Source: CAYYJR01 sp964472305 (lineage in GTDB: Bacteria > Armatimonadota > Hebobacteria > CAIYQO01). Taken from it: a stretch of DNA of 29,674 nucleotides. The notes below the pieces were generated by a model, which saw only the letters and a program-made list of their open reading frames with translations, ran no database searches and was not told the DNA's origin. The translations under genes were made by a program, and so were the position numbers. Below are positions 16,226 through 23,025 of the stretch, one piece after another. The stretch covers positions 1 through 29,674 of the forward strand of contig CAYYJR010000032.1 of assembly GCA_964472305.1 (NCBI GenBank), read 5' to 3'. Positions within the stretch are counted from its first letter, which is position 1; the number at the start of each line of letters is the position of its first letter.

Positions 16226-16417
16226 TTACCTTCCCATGGTGTTTCGCCGGACGCACCCGCGATCCGCGGGTGCGGTGTTGTTCGTTTTTGCCGTGCCTTC
16301 GCGCAAGATGGTCCAGGCCAGCACCAGATAACCGGCCAGGGCAGCGAGTGCGGTACCGAGCAACGCACGCTCGATGGAGCGCTCTTTGGCCCGACGCAGT
16401 GATTCATTTGTATCCAT
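16226..16417 (-). CDS. Small single-TM protein (63 aa), hypothetical
   Basis: The sequence starts MDTNESLRRAKERSIERALL, giving a charged N-terminal helix, followed by one hydrophobic segment (LLGTALAALAGYLVLAWTIL, about residues 19-38) and a polar tail. The pattern fits a small membrane protein. A weak purine-rich GGAAGAA lies upstream of the ATG. The last third of the frame overlaps the terminator-like hairpin of the convergent gene, so the true C-terminus or the gene itself is less certain. I do not recognise a family. Confidence 0.5.
   Translation of the reverse strand: MDTNESLRRAKERSIERALLGTALAALAGYLVLAWTILREGTAKTNNTAPADRGCVRRNTMGR
16252..16290 (+). terminator. Probable intrinsic terminator of the propeller-like protein gene
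   Basis: CGCACCCGCG (16252-16261) and CGCGGGTGCG (16265-16274) form a perfect 10-bp stem with a three-base loop. They are followed by a T-rich stretch ending in TTTTT. It lies 43 bases after the stop at 16209. It also sits inside the convergent 63-codon ORF. Confidence 0.6.
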
Positions 16418-16419
16418 AG

Positions 16420-16448
16420 TTGGTATTCTTCCGCAAATCCGCTATAAT
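16420..16448 (+). promoter_or_regulatory. Predicted sigma70 promoter of the 46-aa protein gene
   Basis: TTGGTA (16420-16425), a 17-base spacer and a perfect TATAAT (16443-16448) predict transcription from about 16455, giving a leader of about 70 bases before the ATG at 16527. Confidence 0.75.
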
Positions 16449-16463
16449 AATGCCCGACCTGTG

Positions 16464-16496
16464 GCGCGCCCACATGACGACAATGCGTGGGCGCGC
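16464..16496 (+). promoter_or_regulatory. Strong hairpin in the 5' leader of the 46-aa protein gene
   Basis: GCGCGCCCAC (16464-16473) and GTGGGCGCGC (16487-16496) pair perfectly over 10 bases with a 13-base loop. The sequence TCTTTACT follows. The hairpin starts within about ten bases of the predicted transcript start and lies 30 bases before the start codon. It could be an attenuator, an mRNA-stabilising 5' structure or a protein-binding site. Confidence 0.6.
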
Positions 16497-16526
16497 TCTT
16501 TACTGTCTAGCCCGGAGGTACCGTTG

Positions 16527-16667
16527 ATGGCTGAGAAGAAAACGCTGATGACCGGCGATGTGAAGGACTTTGTGGCGGCGATGAACCCGAAACGGGAAAA
16601 CAAGCGCAAAAGCAGTTCGACCATGCGCATGCAGAAGCAGCATCACAAGCTCGCCGGCACCAGCTAA
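16527..16667 (+). CDS. Small basic protein (46 aa), hypothetical
   Basis: ATG 16527 has GGAGG (16513-16517) nine bases upstream and a consensus promoter. The protein starts MAEKKTLMTGDVKDFVAAMN and continues with a lysine/arginine-rich, serine-rich tail (PKRENKRKSSSTMRMQKQHH). The high positive charge suggests nucleic-acid or ribosome binding, but I recognise no family. Longer in-frame upstream starts (from 16374) would cross the promoter and hairpin and are rejected. A dedicated strong promoter and structured leader argue that this is a real, well-expressed gene. Confidence 0.7.
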   Translation: MAEKKTLMTGDVKDFVAAMNPKRENKRKSSSTMRMQKQHHKLAGTS

Positions 16668-16679
16668 GTCACGGTGTAT

Positions 16680-16701
16680 GGGGCGAGGCCTTCCTCGCCC
16701 C
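16680..16701 (+). terminator. Hairpin downstream of the 46-aa protein gene
   Basis: GGGGCGAGG (16680-16688) and CCTCGCCCC (16693-16701) form a 9-bp GC-rich stem with a CCTT loop, 12 bases after the stop. No T-tract follows, so termination is plausible but not canonical. Confidence 0.45.
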
Positions 16702-16827
16702 CTGACCGATCCGCACTCTCCCGAGTACGGTCGTTTTGTTGCATCTCCTCACGTCCCTGCCGCCGTTGTCCGCACCCTGTCGCCACAGCAAACACACGGA
16801 TTCTCCGCCACCGGGTAACACCGGAGT

Positions 16828-17952
16828 ATGAATACCAAATTCCGGTGGATGTTCCGCTACGGACCCATGATCGCACTCGCGGCGTTCCTGACCGGATGCC
16901 GGGGCAGCGGGCAATCCACACAAGCACAGGGGAGCTTGCCGCAACCGGTGGTCGAACGGGTGCTTGGTGGTCTGCACGCGCCGGTGTCGCTGGTCTTCCT
17001 TTCACCGCGGGTGTGGCTGGTGGCTGAGCAGCACCATGGGCAGATTCGCTGGATCGAAGACGGCAAACTGCGCGCGACGCCGTTTGCCGCGGTGGACGTT
17101 TCCACTGCTGGCGACGACCCCGACCACGGCCTGCTCAGCCTCGCGGTGGATCCGAACTATCCCACACCATCCTATGTCTACGCCTGCCACACCGCCGGAG
17201 GCGGTGGGCGCATCACGCGATTTACCATCCGCAACGGCAAAGGTTTGGAGCCGGTCGTCATCGTCGACAATTTGCCGGCCGCCGGCCGCATCGCGTTCGG
17301 CGCTGACGGACAACTGTACGTGGCGCAGGATGACCTCACAGCGGATGCACGCGCGCAGGATTATGCCGCACTTGCCGGCAAGGTGCTGCGCTTCACCCCC
17401 GGCGGCGGCATTCCCGCCGACAATCCGCTGGAACTGGAGACAACGGGATGGGCCGGCAAGGGGGGCGATGACAATAAGCCGGTGGGCGGAATGAAGACGC
17501 CTGTCTTCACCATTGGCCATCGCGACCCACGCGGTATCGCGGTGCAGCCGGATACCGGTGACGTGTATATCACTGAGGTGGGACCGAATCACGGCGACGA
17601 GATCAACCGGTTAGTGGCCGGTGATAATTACGGGTGGCCGGAGGTGGTGGGTGCGGCGGAAAATCCGCGCTTCCGTGTCCCGCTGTGGACGACCGGCGTT
17701 CGTGAATTGGCACCCACCGGCGCCGCTTTTTACACCGGCGCCACGCCGCGGGCGTTTCGCGGCAACCTGTTCTTCACCTCGCTGCGCGATGGCAAACTGC
17801 GGCGGGCAATTTTCAAGGGGCGAGACACGATCAGCGCGGTGGTAACGGTGCCGGAAGCGGGCAACCACGCGAAGCTCGACGTGGCAATAGGTTTGGACGG
17901 GAATATCTACTTCACCGATACGGACGCCATCTATCGGCTGCGGCTTAAATGA
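16828..17952 (+). CDS. PQQ-dependent sugar dehydrogenase family lipoprotein (GSDH-like)
   Basis: This encodes 374 residues with a lipoprotein signal ending in AAFLTGC (Cys24), so it should be an envelope-anchored lipoprotein. The body is a six-bladed propeller of the glucose/sorbosone dehydrogenase type (soluble aldose sugar dehydrogenase), with the family blocks HGLLSLAVDPNY, GHRDPRGIAVQP, EVGPNHGDEINRLVAGDNYG, YTGATPRAFRGNLFFTSLRD and a final GLDGNIYFTDTD. Enzymes of this family oxidise aldose sugars to lactones using PQQ and feed electrons to the respiratory chain. No PQQ synthesis gene is in the window, and some GSDH-like proteins do not bind PQQ. The SD (GGAG) lies only one base before the ATG, so the precise start is uncertain. 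Confidence 0.88.
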   Translation: MNTKFRWMFRYGPMIALAAFLTGCRGSGQSTQAQGSLPQPVVERVLGGLHAPVSLVFLSPRVWLVAEQHHGQIRWIEDGKLRATPFAAVDVSTAGDDPDHGLLSLAVDPNYPTPSYVYACHTAGGGGRITRFTIRNGKGLEPVVIVDNLPAAGRIAFGADGQLYVAQDDLTADARAQDYAALAGKVLRFTPGGGIPADNPLELETTGWAGKGGDDNKPVGGMKTPVFTIGHRDPRGIAVQPDTGDVYITEVGPNHGDEINRLVAGDNYGWPEVVGAAENPRFRVPLWTTGVRELAPTGAAFYTGATPRAFRGNLFFTSLRDGKLRRAIFKGRDTISAVVTVPEAGNHAKLDVAIGLDGNIYFTDTDAIYRLRLK

Positions 17953-17980
17953 CGCGGGTTCCGGATGACCGGAGCCCGCG
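17953..17980. terminator. Bidirectional hairpin between convergent genes
   Basis: CGCGGGTTCCGG (17953-17964) and CCGGAGCCCGCG (17969-17980) form a 12-bp stem with one wobble pair and an ATGA loop. It begins immediately after the dehydrogenase stop and lies 24 bases from the end of the convergent NlpC/P60 gene, so it can serve both strands. There is no T-tract. Confidence 0.55.
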
Positions 17981-18003
17981 AATGAAATGAAAACACATGG
18001 GGC

Positions 18004-18702
18004 TTAATGCAGGCGTCGAGCGCCTACCAGGCGTTTCGCGTAATAGCCGGCCAGTTTTTCCGTCACCACGCCGCGGCGACGACCGGATGAGGCGTGGATG
18101 AACTTATTGTTGCCGATCCAGATGCCCACATGCGATACCCCGGGACTGGTCGTATGGAAGAAGACCAGATCGCCCGGCTGCAGGTTGCGATAGGATACCG
18201 GCTTGCCCATCTGATATAGCGTCGCGGCGTGATGCGGCACCCGCATGCCTTGCATGGCCATCGCACGCACCACCAACCCGGAGCAGTCGATGCCGCGGGA
18301 GGACAGCCCACCGCGATGGTAGGGGGCGCCTTGCAGCGTGAGGGCAGAGGCGACAATCAATTCGCCTTTCCGGGCGTTGCGGCGGTTCAGCAATTGGACG
18401 CGCTGGCGATGCAACTCACGCGACGTAGCGGTGCGCACCGCGTTGGCTTGCCTGGGCTGGGCGACGACCTTCCGCGCTTTGGACGCACGCCCCGGCAGCA
18501 TCAATTTTTGGCCAATCTGCAGTTTGTGGGGATTACGTAAATGGTTCTGGGCGCGAATCGCCCCGGGGGTGGTATGATAACGCGCGGCGATTTCTGACAG
18601 GCTGTCGCCGGATCGGACGGTATAGCTGCGAGAGGCGATGGCCGGAACAACAGCCATCAGCAACGCGAACAGCAGATACCGGTTCCAGGATACGTTTCGC
18701 AA
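18004..18702 (-). CDS. LysM and NlpC/P60 peptidoglycan endopeptidase, secreted
   Basis: I choose TTG 18700-18702 as start (232 residues), because GGAGG sits eight bases upstream and a signal peptide follows directly (RYLLFALLMAVVPAIA). A GTG further upstream at 18759 has no SD. One LysM domain (about 26-70: YTVRSGDSLSEIAARYHTTP ... KLQIGQKLMLP) binds glycan. A basic linker leads to an NlpC/P60 (C40) domain (about 113-232) with catalytic C140 (GIDCSGLV), H191 (VSHVGIW) and H203 (FIHASS). It should cut murein stem peptides during growth or division. It is downstream of anmK on the same strand, with a 250-base structured leader between them. Confidence 0.93.
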   Translation of the reverse strand: MRNVSWNRYLLFALLMAVVPAIASRSYTVRSGDSLSEIAARYHTTPGAIRAQNHLRNPHKLQIGQKLMLPGRASKARKVVAQPRQANAVRTATSRELHRQRVQLLNRRNARKGELIVASALTLQGAPYHRGGLSSRGIDCSGLVVRAMAMQGMRVPHHAATLYQMGKPVSYRNLQPGDLVFFHTTSPGVSHVGIWIGNNKFIHASSGRRRGVVTEKLAGYYAKRLVGARRLH

Positions 18703-18769
18703 ATCGGATAACCTCCGTGCTGCGCAGGATATTCTCCGCAGGGTCGTAGTCGAATGCACCTACCGTGCG

Positions 18770-18862
18770 ATTCTGGCTATGCCTTGGCATTGAGCGACCA
18801 GGCAACTAGGGGGTTACGGAACAGCTTTGCGTTCCTAACCGCAGGCTAGTTTATCAGGGTTG
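18770..18862 (-). promoter_or_regulatory. Structured 5' leader of the NlpC/P60 gene, possibly GEMM/c-di-GMP-I-like
   Basis: Read on the minus strand, this leader contains GATAAA, the hairpin CTAGCC-TGC-GGTTAG, then GGAACGCAAAGCTGTTCCG and later GCCAAGGCATAGCC. The order (an A-rich strand, a hairpin, ACGCAAAGC, then a second helix ending near AGCC) recalls the class-I cyclic-di-GMP (GEMM) aptamer. The GNRA tetraloop is not obvious and the second half matches poorly. A c-di-AMP (ydaO) element, common before such hydrolases, was looked for and not found. This is a suggestion only. Confidence 0.3.
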
Positions 18863-18951
18863 CAGGAGGATGTCAAGTTGACCGTGTGCAGGGTTTTCCA
18901 CACCGACGCTATATCTGTGGAGAAAATTTAATGGTGGGGCTGCCGGTGGGG

Positions 18952-20139
18952 TCAACCACCCGGCACGATTTTTCCCAGCACGACAGAGCGTCGGGCGCCG
19001 GTGACGGAAGGCAGATTGGCGGGAATCCCGCACAGCGTGGCGTGTCCGAGCAGTGCGAAGGCGATGGCCTCCTTGGCGTCGCTGGAGATGCCGTATGCTT
19101 CGTGGGTGACCAGTGGGATGCCGGATAACCGTTCCGCCAGCATGGCGCACAGCGTGGGGTTGCGGCTACCGCCGCCGCCGAGGATAATCTCGTCCACCAG
19201 GCCGTGCGGCAACACGAAATCGCGCACCGCGCGGGCGATGCTTTCCGCGGTGAAGGCGGTGGCAGTGGCAACCAGGTCGTCTTGCTGCGGGAAGGATGGC
19301 GTGTTGCGAGAATTGAATAGCCGCTCCGCGTATTCCCGGCCGAACAACTCGCGTCCGGTGGATTTCGGCGGTGGCTGTGCGAAATACGCATGGTCCATCA
19401 AGCAGGCCTGCAGCATGTGTTCATTTACCGTGCCGCGCGCGGCGTGCCGGCCGTCCGCGTCGTAGGTTCGCTGCCCGCCGGTGATCAGCGCCACCAGCCC
19501 GTCGATGACCATGTTGCCGGGTCCGGTATCGAAGGCGATCACCTGCTCGGGTCGGCAACCGCGCGGCAGATAGGTAATGTTGGCGATACCGCCGATGTTG
19601 AGCATCGCGACCGCGCGCGTCTCGCTGCGGAAGAGCAGATAATCGGCAAATGGCACCAGCGGCGCGCCTTGCCCGCCCGCCGCCATGTCGCGCGGGCGAA
19701 AGTCCGCCACCGTCAGCAGACCGGTGCGCTCGGCAATCACGCACGGCTCGCCAAGCTGCAGCGTGGCGCCCGGTTGTTGCTTCGTTGGCGGAAGGTGCCA
19801 CACCGTCTGTCCATGCGAGGCTACCGCATCCACCGTGTCCGGCGTCAATCCCGCCTGCGCGATCACCGCCAGCGCCGCCTCCGCGAACACTTCGCCCAAC
19901 CACGCGTTGGCTGCCGTCAGCGCGGGCAGTGAAACCTGCTGTCCGAGCAAATCCGCAATGCGCTTCCGCTCCGACGCGTGATAGGGACGTGTGAAGAACG
20001 CAAGTTGCCGCCATGCCGCCGGCGGTATGCCGCCGTCCACTTCAATCAAAGCCGCGTCCACGCCGTCAAGCGAGGTGCCGGACATCAACCCGACAATGCG
20101 CCGGGGGCGGGACAACCATTCTGTGGGAGTTGGGATCAT
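18952..20139 (-). CDS. anmK: Anhydro-N-acetylmuramic acid kinase
   Basis: This encodes 395 residues from ATG 20137-20139, slightly longer than the E. coli enzyme. Family motifs are clear: IVGLMSGTSLDGVDAALIEV (phosphate loop), VASHGQTVWHLPP, VADFRPRDMAAGGQGAPLVP, LNIGGIANITYLP, FDTGPGNMVID and IILGGGGSRNP near the C-terminus. AnmK converts anhydro-MurNAc to MurNAc-6-phosphate with ATP, a cytosolic step of murein recycling. No murQ or other recycling gene is adjacent. A -10-like TACAAT lies upstream on the minus strand (20193-20198). The SD is weak. The NlpC/P60 gene follows about 250 bases downstream. Confidence 0.95.
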   Translation of the reverse strand: MIPTPTEWLSRPRRIVGLMSGTSLDGVDAALIEVDGGIPPAAWRQLAFFTRPYHASERKRIADLLGQQVSLPALTAANAWLGEVFAEAALAVIAQAGLTPDTVDAVASHGQTVWHLPPTKQQPGATLQLGEPCVIAERTGLLTVADFRPRDMAAGGQGAPLVPFADYLLFRSETRAVAMLNIGGIANITYLPRGCRPEQVIAFDTGPGNMVIDGLVALITGGQRTYDADGRHAARGTVNEHMLQACLMDHAYFAQPPPKSTGRELFGREYAERLFNSRNTPSFPQQDDLVATATAFTAESIARAVRDFVLPHGLVDEIILGGGGSRNPTLCAMLAERLSGIPLVTHEAYGISSDAKEAIAFALLGHATLCGIPANLPSVTGARRSVVLGKIVPGG

Positions 20140-20218
20140 GTGTTGCACCACGGAGACAACAATATACTGGCTGGCTGAGGCCGCTGATCCGCATTGTACC
20201 ACAATTCCGTCCTCTCAT

Positions 20219-20824
20219 TCACCGCGCATCGCCATGGGGTGCCGGGGACATGCGTTCATTGAGCCGGAACAGGGAATACAACAGCAACGTACCGAAGACC
20301 AGCAGAAAGATGGTCTGACTTTCAAGCAGATAGGGAACGATGTTCAGCACACCGAGCAGGGACATCACAGCGCCCAGCAGCAGCAGGCTGAACAGCCACC
20401 GGCTGTAGCGATCTCGGCAGACCACGAGCGCGAGCCAGCTATCCAGCAGTAACTGAGCGATAAACAGTGTGACGCCGATGCCGCGGTGAATTCGGGCGAG
20501 TGCCGGATTGTTGGGAACGGTGGTGAGCACGATCCCCACCAGCAGCGGGAAGAGGATCCAGCACGCGATCCTCACTATCGCGAACGGCATGCGCGCCGGC
20601 AGTGCCTTCGCGGCCAGCAACAGGAAGATGCCGCAGAGCAGAAAGGCCAGACGATACAACCACACGGTCGCGTCCATATCACCGTAATAACTAAAACCGC
20701 GATTCGTCCACAGTCCTTCCGGTAAAATCAGCACGCTGATGAAGAGGCACAGGAAGAAGCTGAGCAGGCCAAAGAAGATAAACCGGATCGCCTGTCGGAT
20801 ACGCCGCCGGTCGCCGTCTTTCAT
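20219..20824 (-). CDS. Polytopic membrane protein of unknown function
   Basis: This encodes 201 residues from ATG 20822-20824 (MKDGDRRRIRQAIRFIFFGL). About six hydrophobic helices are visible, including FIFFGLLSFFLCLFISVLIL, VWLYRLAFLLCGIFLLLAAK, IACWILFPLLVGIVLTT, TLFIAQLLLDSWLALVVC, LFSLLLLGAVMSLLGVLNIV and TIFLLVFGTLLLYSLF. A basic N-terminus suggests an inside orientation. I recognise no family. It starts 44 bases after fdhD on the same strand and precedes anmK by 79 bases. The longer reading to 20968 overlaps fdhD and is rejected. Confidence 0.75.
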   Translation of the reverse strand: MKDGDRRRIRQAIRFIFFGLLSFFLCLFISVLILPEGLWTNRGFSYYGDMDATVWLYRLAFLLCGIFLLLAAKALPARMPFAIVRIACWILFPLLVGIVLTTVPNNPALARIHRGIGVTLFIAQLLLDSWLALVVCRDRYSRWLFSLLLLGAVMSLLGVLNIVPYLLESQTIFLLVFGTLLLYSLFRLNERMSPAPHGDAR

Positions 20825-20868
20825 GCTCGCCTGCTGTGGCTGCACCGTGCCTCCGATCGTCCCGCGCG

Positions 20869-21717
20869 TCAGTCGGTGGGCGTCGCCACCGTGCCCGTCA
20901 GGCGGGCGGGATGGGTGAATGCCGTCAGGCGATCTTCGCGCAGGAACCCGCAGAGCGTGATGCCGCAATGCGTCGCCGCGTCAATGGCCAGCGAGGAGGG
21001 GGCAGAGACGGCGGCGATCAGTTCGATGCCGGCACGGGCGGCTTTGGTGACCATCTCCAGGCTCACGCGACCGGACAGCACCACCCCGCGGTGGGCGGTG
21101 GGCTGGTCGATCAGCAGGCACTGACCGATGCATTTATCCAGCGCGTTATGCCGTCCGATGTCCTCGGCAAAGGCGACGATCTCGTGCTCCTCGGTGAAGA
21201 TCGCGGCGGCGTGCGTGCCGCCGGTCTGCGCGAAGAGCGTTTGCCGACGTCGCATTGCCGCCTGCAGCGCGATCAACGCGGGGACGGGCACGGTCAGCGA
21301 CTGCCCGACGCTCGGCAACGCAGCCAGTATGGCGCTGACGTCCACGCAGCCGCACAGGCCACACGAACTGGCGACGACCAGATTGCGCTGCGACACCCGC
21401 GCCGGCGCACGCCCCAGCCGCAACCGCACGGCACCCGGATCATCGTCGCAGTGATACAGCAGGTCGATATCGCGCAGCCCGTCGATCAGGCCTTCCGAAA
21501 ACGCGAAGCCAACCGCCAGTGCCGCCGTGTGGGTCGGCGTGCACATCAGCGTGTATTCACCCACCGCGTCAATCGTGATGGTCAGTGGTTGTTCGAGTAC
21601 CACCGCACAGTCCTGCGGGACAGCGGCCAGAGTCGCCGCCGCCACGCGCACAGCCCGGCACTGCCGCACGGCTGCCTCAGGGTGCTGTTCGATGGATGGT
21701 TGTTCGATGTCCGGCAT
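20869..21717 (-). CDS. fdhD: Formate dehydrogenase accessory sulfurtransferase FdhD
   Basis: This encodes 282 residues from ATG 21715-21717. The N-terminal block LEQPLTITIDAVGEYTLMCT and the downstream ALAVGFAFSEGLI are typical of FdhD. The Cys-x-x-Cys loop is SSCGLCG (C119, C122), followed by QTGGTHAAAIF, FAEDIGRHNALDKCIG and LSGRVSLEMVTKAARAGI. FdhD transfers sulfur from a cysteine desulfurase to the molybdenum cofactor, which is required for formate dehydrogenase activity. No formate dehydrogenase is in the window. Upstream extension to 21789 or 21939 would run into the divergent chitosanase promoter and is not favoured. Confidence 0.94.
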   Translation of the reverse strand: MPDIEQPSIEQHPEAAVRQCRAVRVAAATLAAVPQDCAVVLEQPLTITIDAVGEYTLMCTPTHTAALAVGFAFSEGLIDGLRDIDLLYHCDDDPGAVRLRLGRAPARVSQRNLVVASSCGLCGCVDVSAILAALPSVGQSLTVPVPALIALQAAMRRRQTLFAQTGGTHAAAIFTEEHEIVAFAEDIGRHNALDKCIGQCLLIDQPTAHRGVVLSGRVSLEMVTKAARAGIELIAAVSAPSSLAIDAATHCGITLCGFLREDRLTAFTHPARLTGTVATPTD

Positions 21718-21803
21718 GTCTGACAGCTTACTACGAATTCCCGATACGCTCAAGGATGCCCGGCGCCGAATAAAATGCCGGGATTTCATCCGTCCGCCCC
21801 CTC

Positions 21804-21831
21804 TTGTGGAATGGGCATTCCCTGTTATGAT
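21804..21831 (+). promoter_or_regulatory. Predicted sigma70 promoter of the chitosanase gene
   Basis: TTGTGG (21804-21809), a 16-base spacer and TATGAT (21826-21831) point to a start site near 21838, only about 14 bases before the ATG. The SD (AGGGG, about 21840-21844) would then be at the very 5' end of the transcript. Confidence 0.55.
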
Positions 21832-21851
21832 TGTAGACAAGGGGATATGCG

Positions 21852-22661
21852 ATGACGGGCATGTATGCAAAGGGGATGCTGTTGTGCGCGATCCAGAGCA
21901 TTTTTCTCCTCCACGGCGTGATAAAGGCGCAACAGCCATCCGATGTGCCGGCTGGCGAGAAACAGTCCGTGCAGCAATACAATGGGCAGACGCCCATCTG
22001 GCGCTATCCGCATTCCCCCGCCTTCTTCTATGTAGCCGGCATGACCATCAATGCCGATGGAGCGCCGAATGCTTATGATCCGGAGGATCAACGCGGCCTG
22101 GATTTCCTGCGCTGTGCGGGGCATCCGGGCCATTGGAGCGCCCTGGTGACCGACACGGGAAAACCCGATGGCATCCCGGTGACGCAGCGTGATGGCCGGT
22201 ATGCCGGATTCTATATCTCGACAACTTCACTGGTCGATCCCGCGAAACTTCCCAGCGATCCCGCGAAATACGTAAATGCTGCCGTGATCCCGTACGTCGT
22301 GCTTCCACCGAAGCTCGCGAAAACAATGGGAGCAACACTCGGTGATCTGGCGATGGTCATCAATGCCCGGACCGGCGCTGCCTCGTATGCGATCTATGCG
22401 GACAACGGACCCGCGCAGCATCTGGGCGAGGGATCCATCGCATTGGCTAACGCACTTGGTCTCCCCACGAAACTCCGAGAACGCGTGGCCGGTGCTGACG
22501 CGGATATCATCTACCTTATCTTCCCCGGCACCGTGGCCAAAACGGCCTGGCCGCGCACCCCCGACGAAATGACAGCCGCCGCGAATATGGCATTCACCAA
22601 TTGGGGAGGGATGGCTCGCTTGGCAGCCGGCTTTCCGAAATATCCACTATTGCCGCGATGA
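21852..22661 (+). CDS. Secreted GH75-type chitosanase-like protein
   Basis: This encodes 269 residues; the ATG is preceded by AGGGG at a spacing of eight. A signal peptide is present (KGMLLCAIQSIFLLHGVIKA). The body matches the GH75 pattern: TINADGAPNAYDP, RGLDFLRCAGHPGHW, GFYISTTSLVDP, YVNAAVIPYVVLPP, GDLAMVINARTG, YAIYADNGPAQHLGEGSIAL and YLIFPGT. GH75 enzymes, first known from fungi, hydrolyse chitosan using an Asp and a Glu. D184 (ADNGP) and E193 (GEGS) are the candidates here. Such sequences are also common in bacteria as uncharacterised proteins, so activity is not assured. It is divergent from fdhD. Confidence 0.82.
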   Translation: MTGMYAKGMLLCAIQSIFLLHGVIKAQQPSDVPAGEKQSVQQYNGQTPIWRYPHSPAFFYVAGMTINADGAPNAYDPEDQRGLDFLRCAGHPGHWSALVTDTGKPDGIPVTQRDGRYAGFYISTTSLVDPAKLPSDPAKYVNAAVIPYVVLPPKLAKTMGATLGDLAMVINARTGAASYAIYADNGPAQHLGEGSIALANALGLPTKLRERVAGADADIIYLIFPGTVAKTAWPRTPDEMTAAANMAFTNWGGMARLAAGFPKYPLLPR

Positions 22662-22674
22662 AATACCGGGACAA

Positions 22675-23025
22675 TCATGCGGGAATAATCGATGAGGTAA
22701 TTGCGAAATTCCCACCGTCTCCCTGCGCGCTGCCTTGCGTTGTGCTTTTCAATTCTTCTTCCAGGTGAAAAACACAGGTATGTGCGCACCAGCCGTTGAT
22801 ACTGTGTAGGGTAATCCCATCTTCAGCATACACGGAGTTCGCCAACTTGATCAGCGAGGCAAAGGATGCGTTAACGCGTGGGTGGGCAGTATCTCCGGTA
22901 ACCGCGAGTGCATGCAATGCGAGGCCGGTTGGGATGAGGGGAAGGTAAAAGGGCTCGTCCTCTGTGATCCTATACGGCGGCCGCGCGTCACCAGCAATAC
23001 TCCGTCCGCTTGATGACTTCTCGTT
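22675..23025 (-). pseudogene. Open frame without a start codon, likely gene remnant
   Basis: The minus strand is open from 23025 to a TGA at 22675-22677. It encodes protein-like sequence (DARPPYRITEDEPFYLPLIP, then a segment containing NASFASLIKLANSVYAEDG). It overlaps the 3' end of the glycyl radical enzyme gene in another frame. No ATG or GTG start is present; only a TTG at 22917 without an SD. The composition looks coding rather than random, so I read it as the C-terminal remnant of a lost gene of unknown family. The rest of 22662-22987 holds nothing else that I recognise. Confidence 0.35.

Noticed and set aside
18703..18900. c-di-AMP (ydaO/yuaA) riboswitch before the NlpC/P60 gene
   Set aside because: The conserved GGGGTGAATC and CAGCTAACC blocks of that class are absent on the relevant strand.
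20836..21723. 295-codon plus-strand frame
   Set aside because: It is the shadow of fdhD, with low-complexity arginine/glycine-rich translation.
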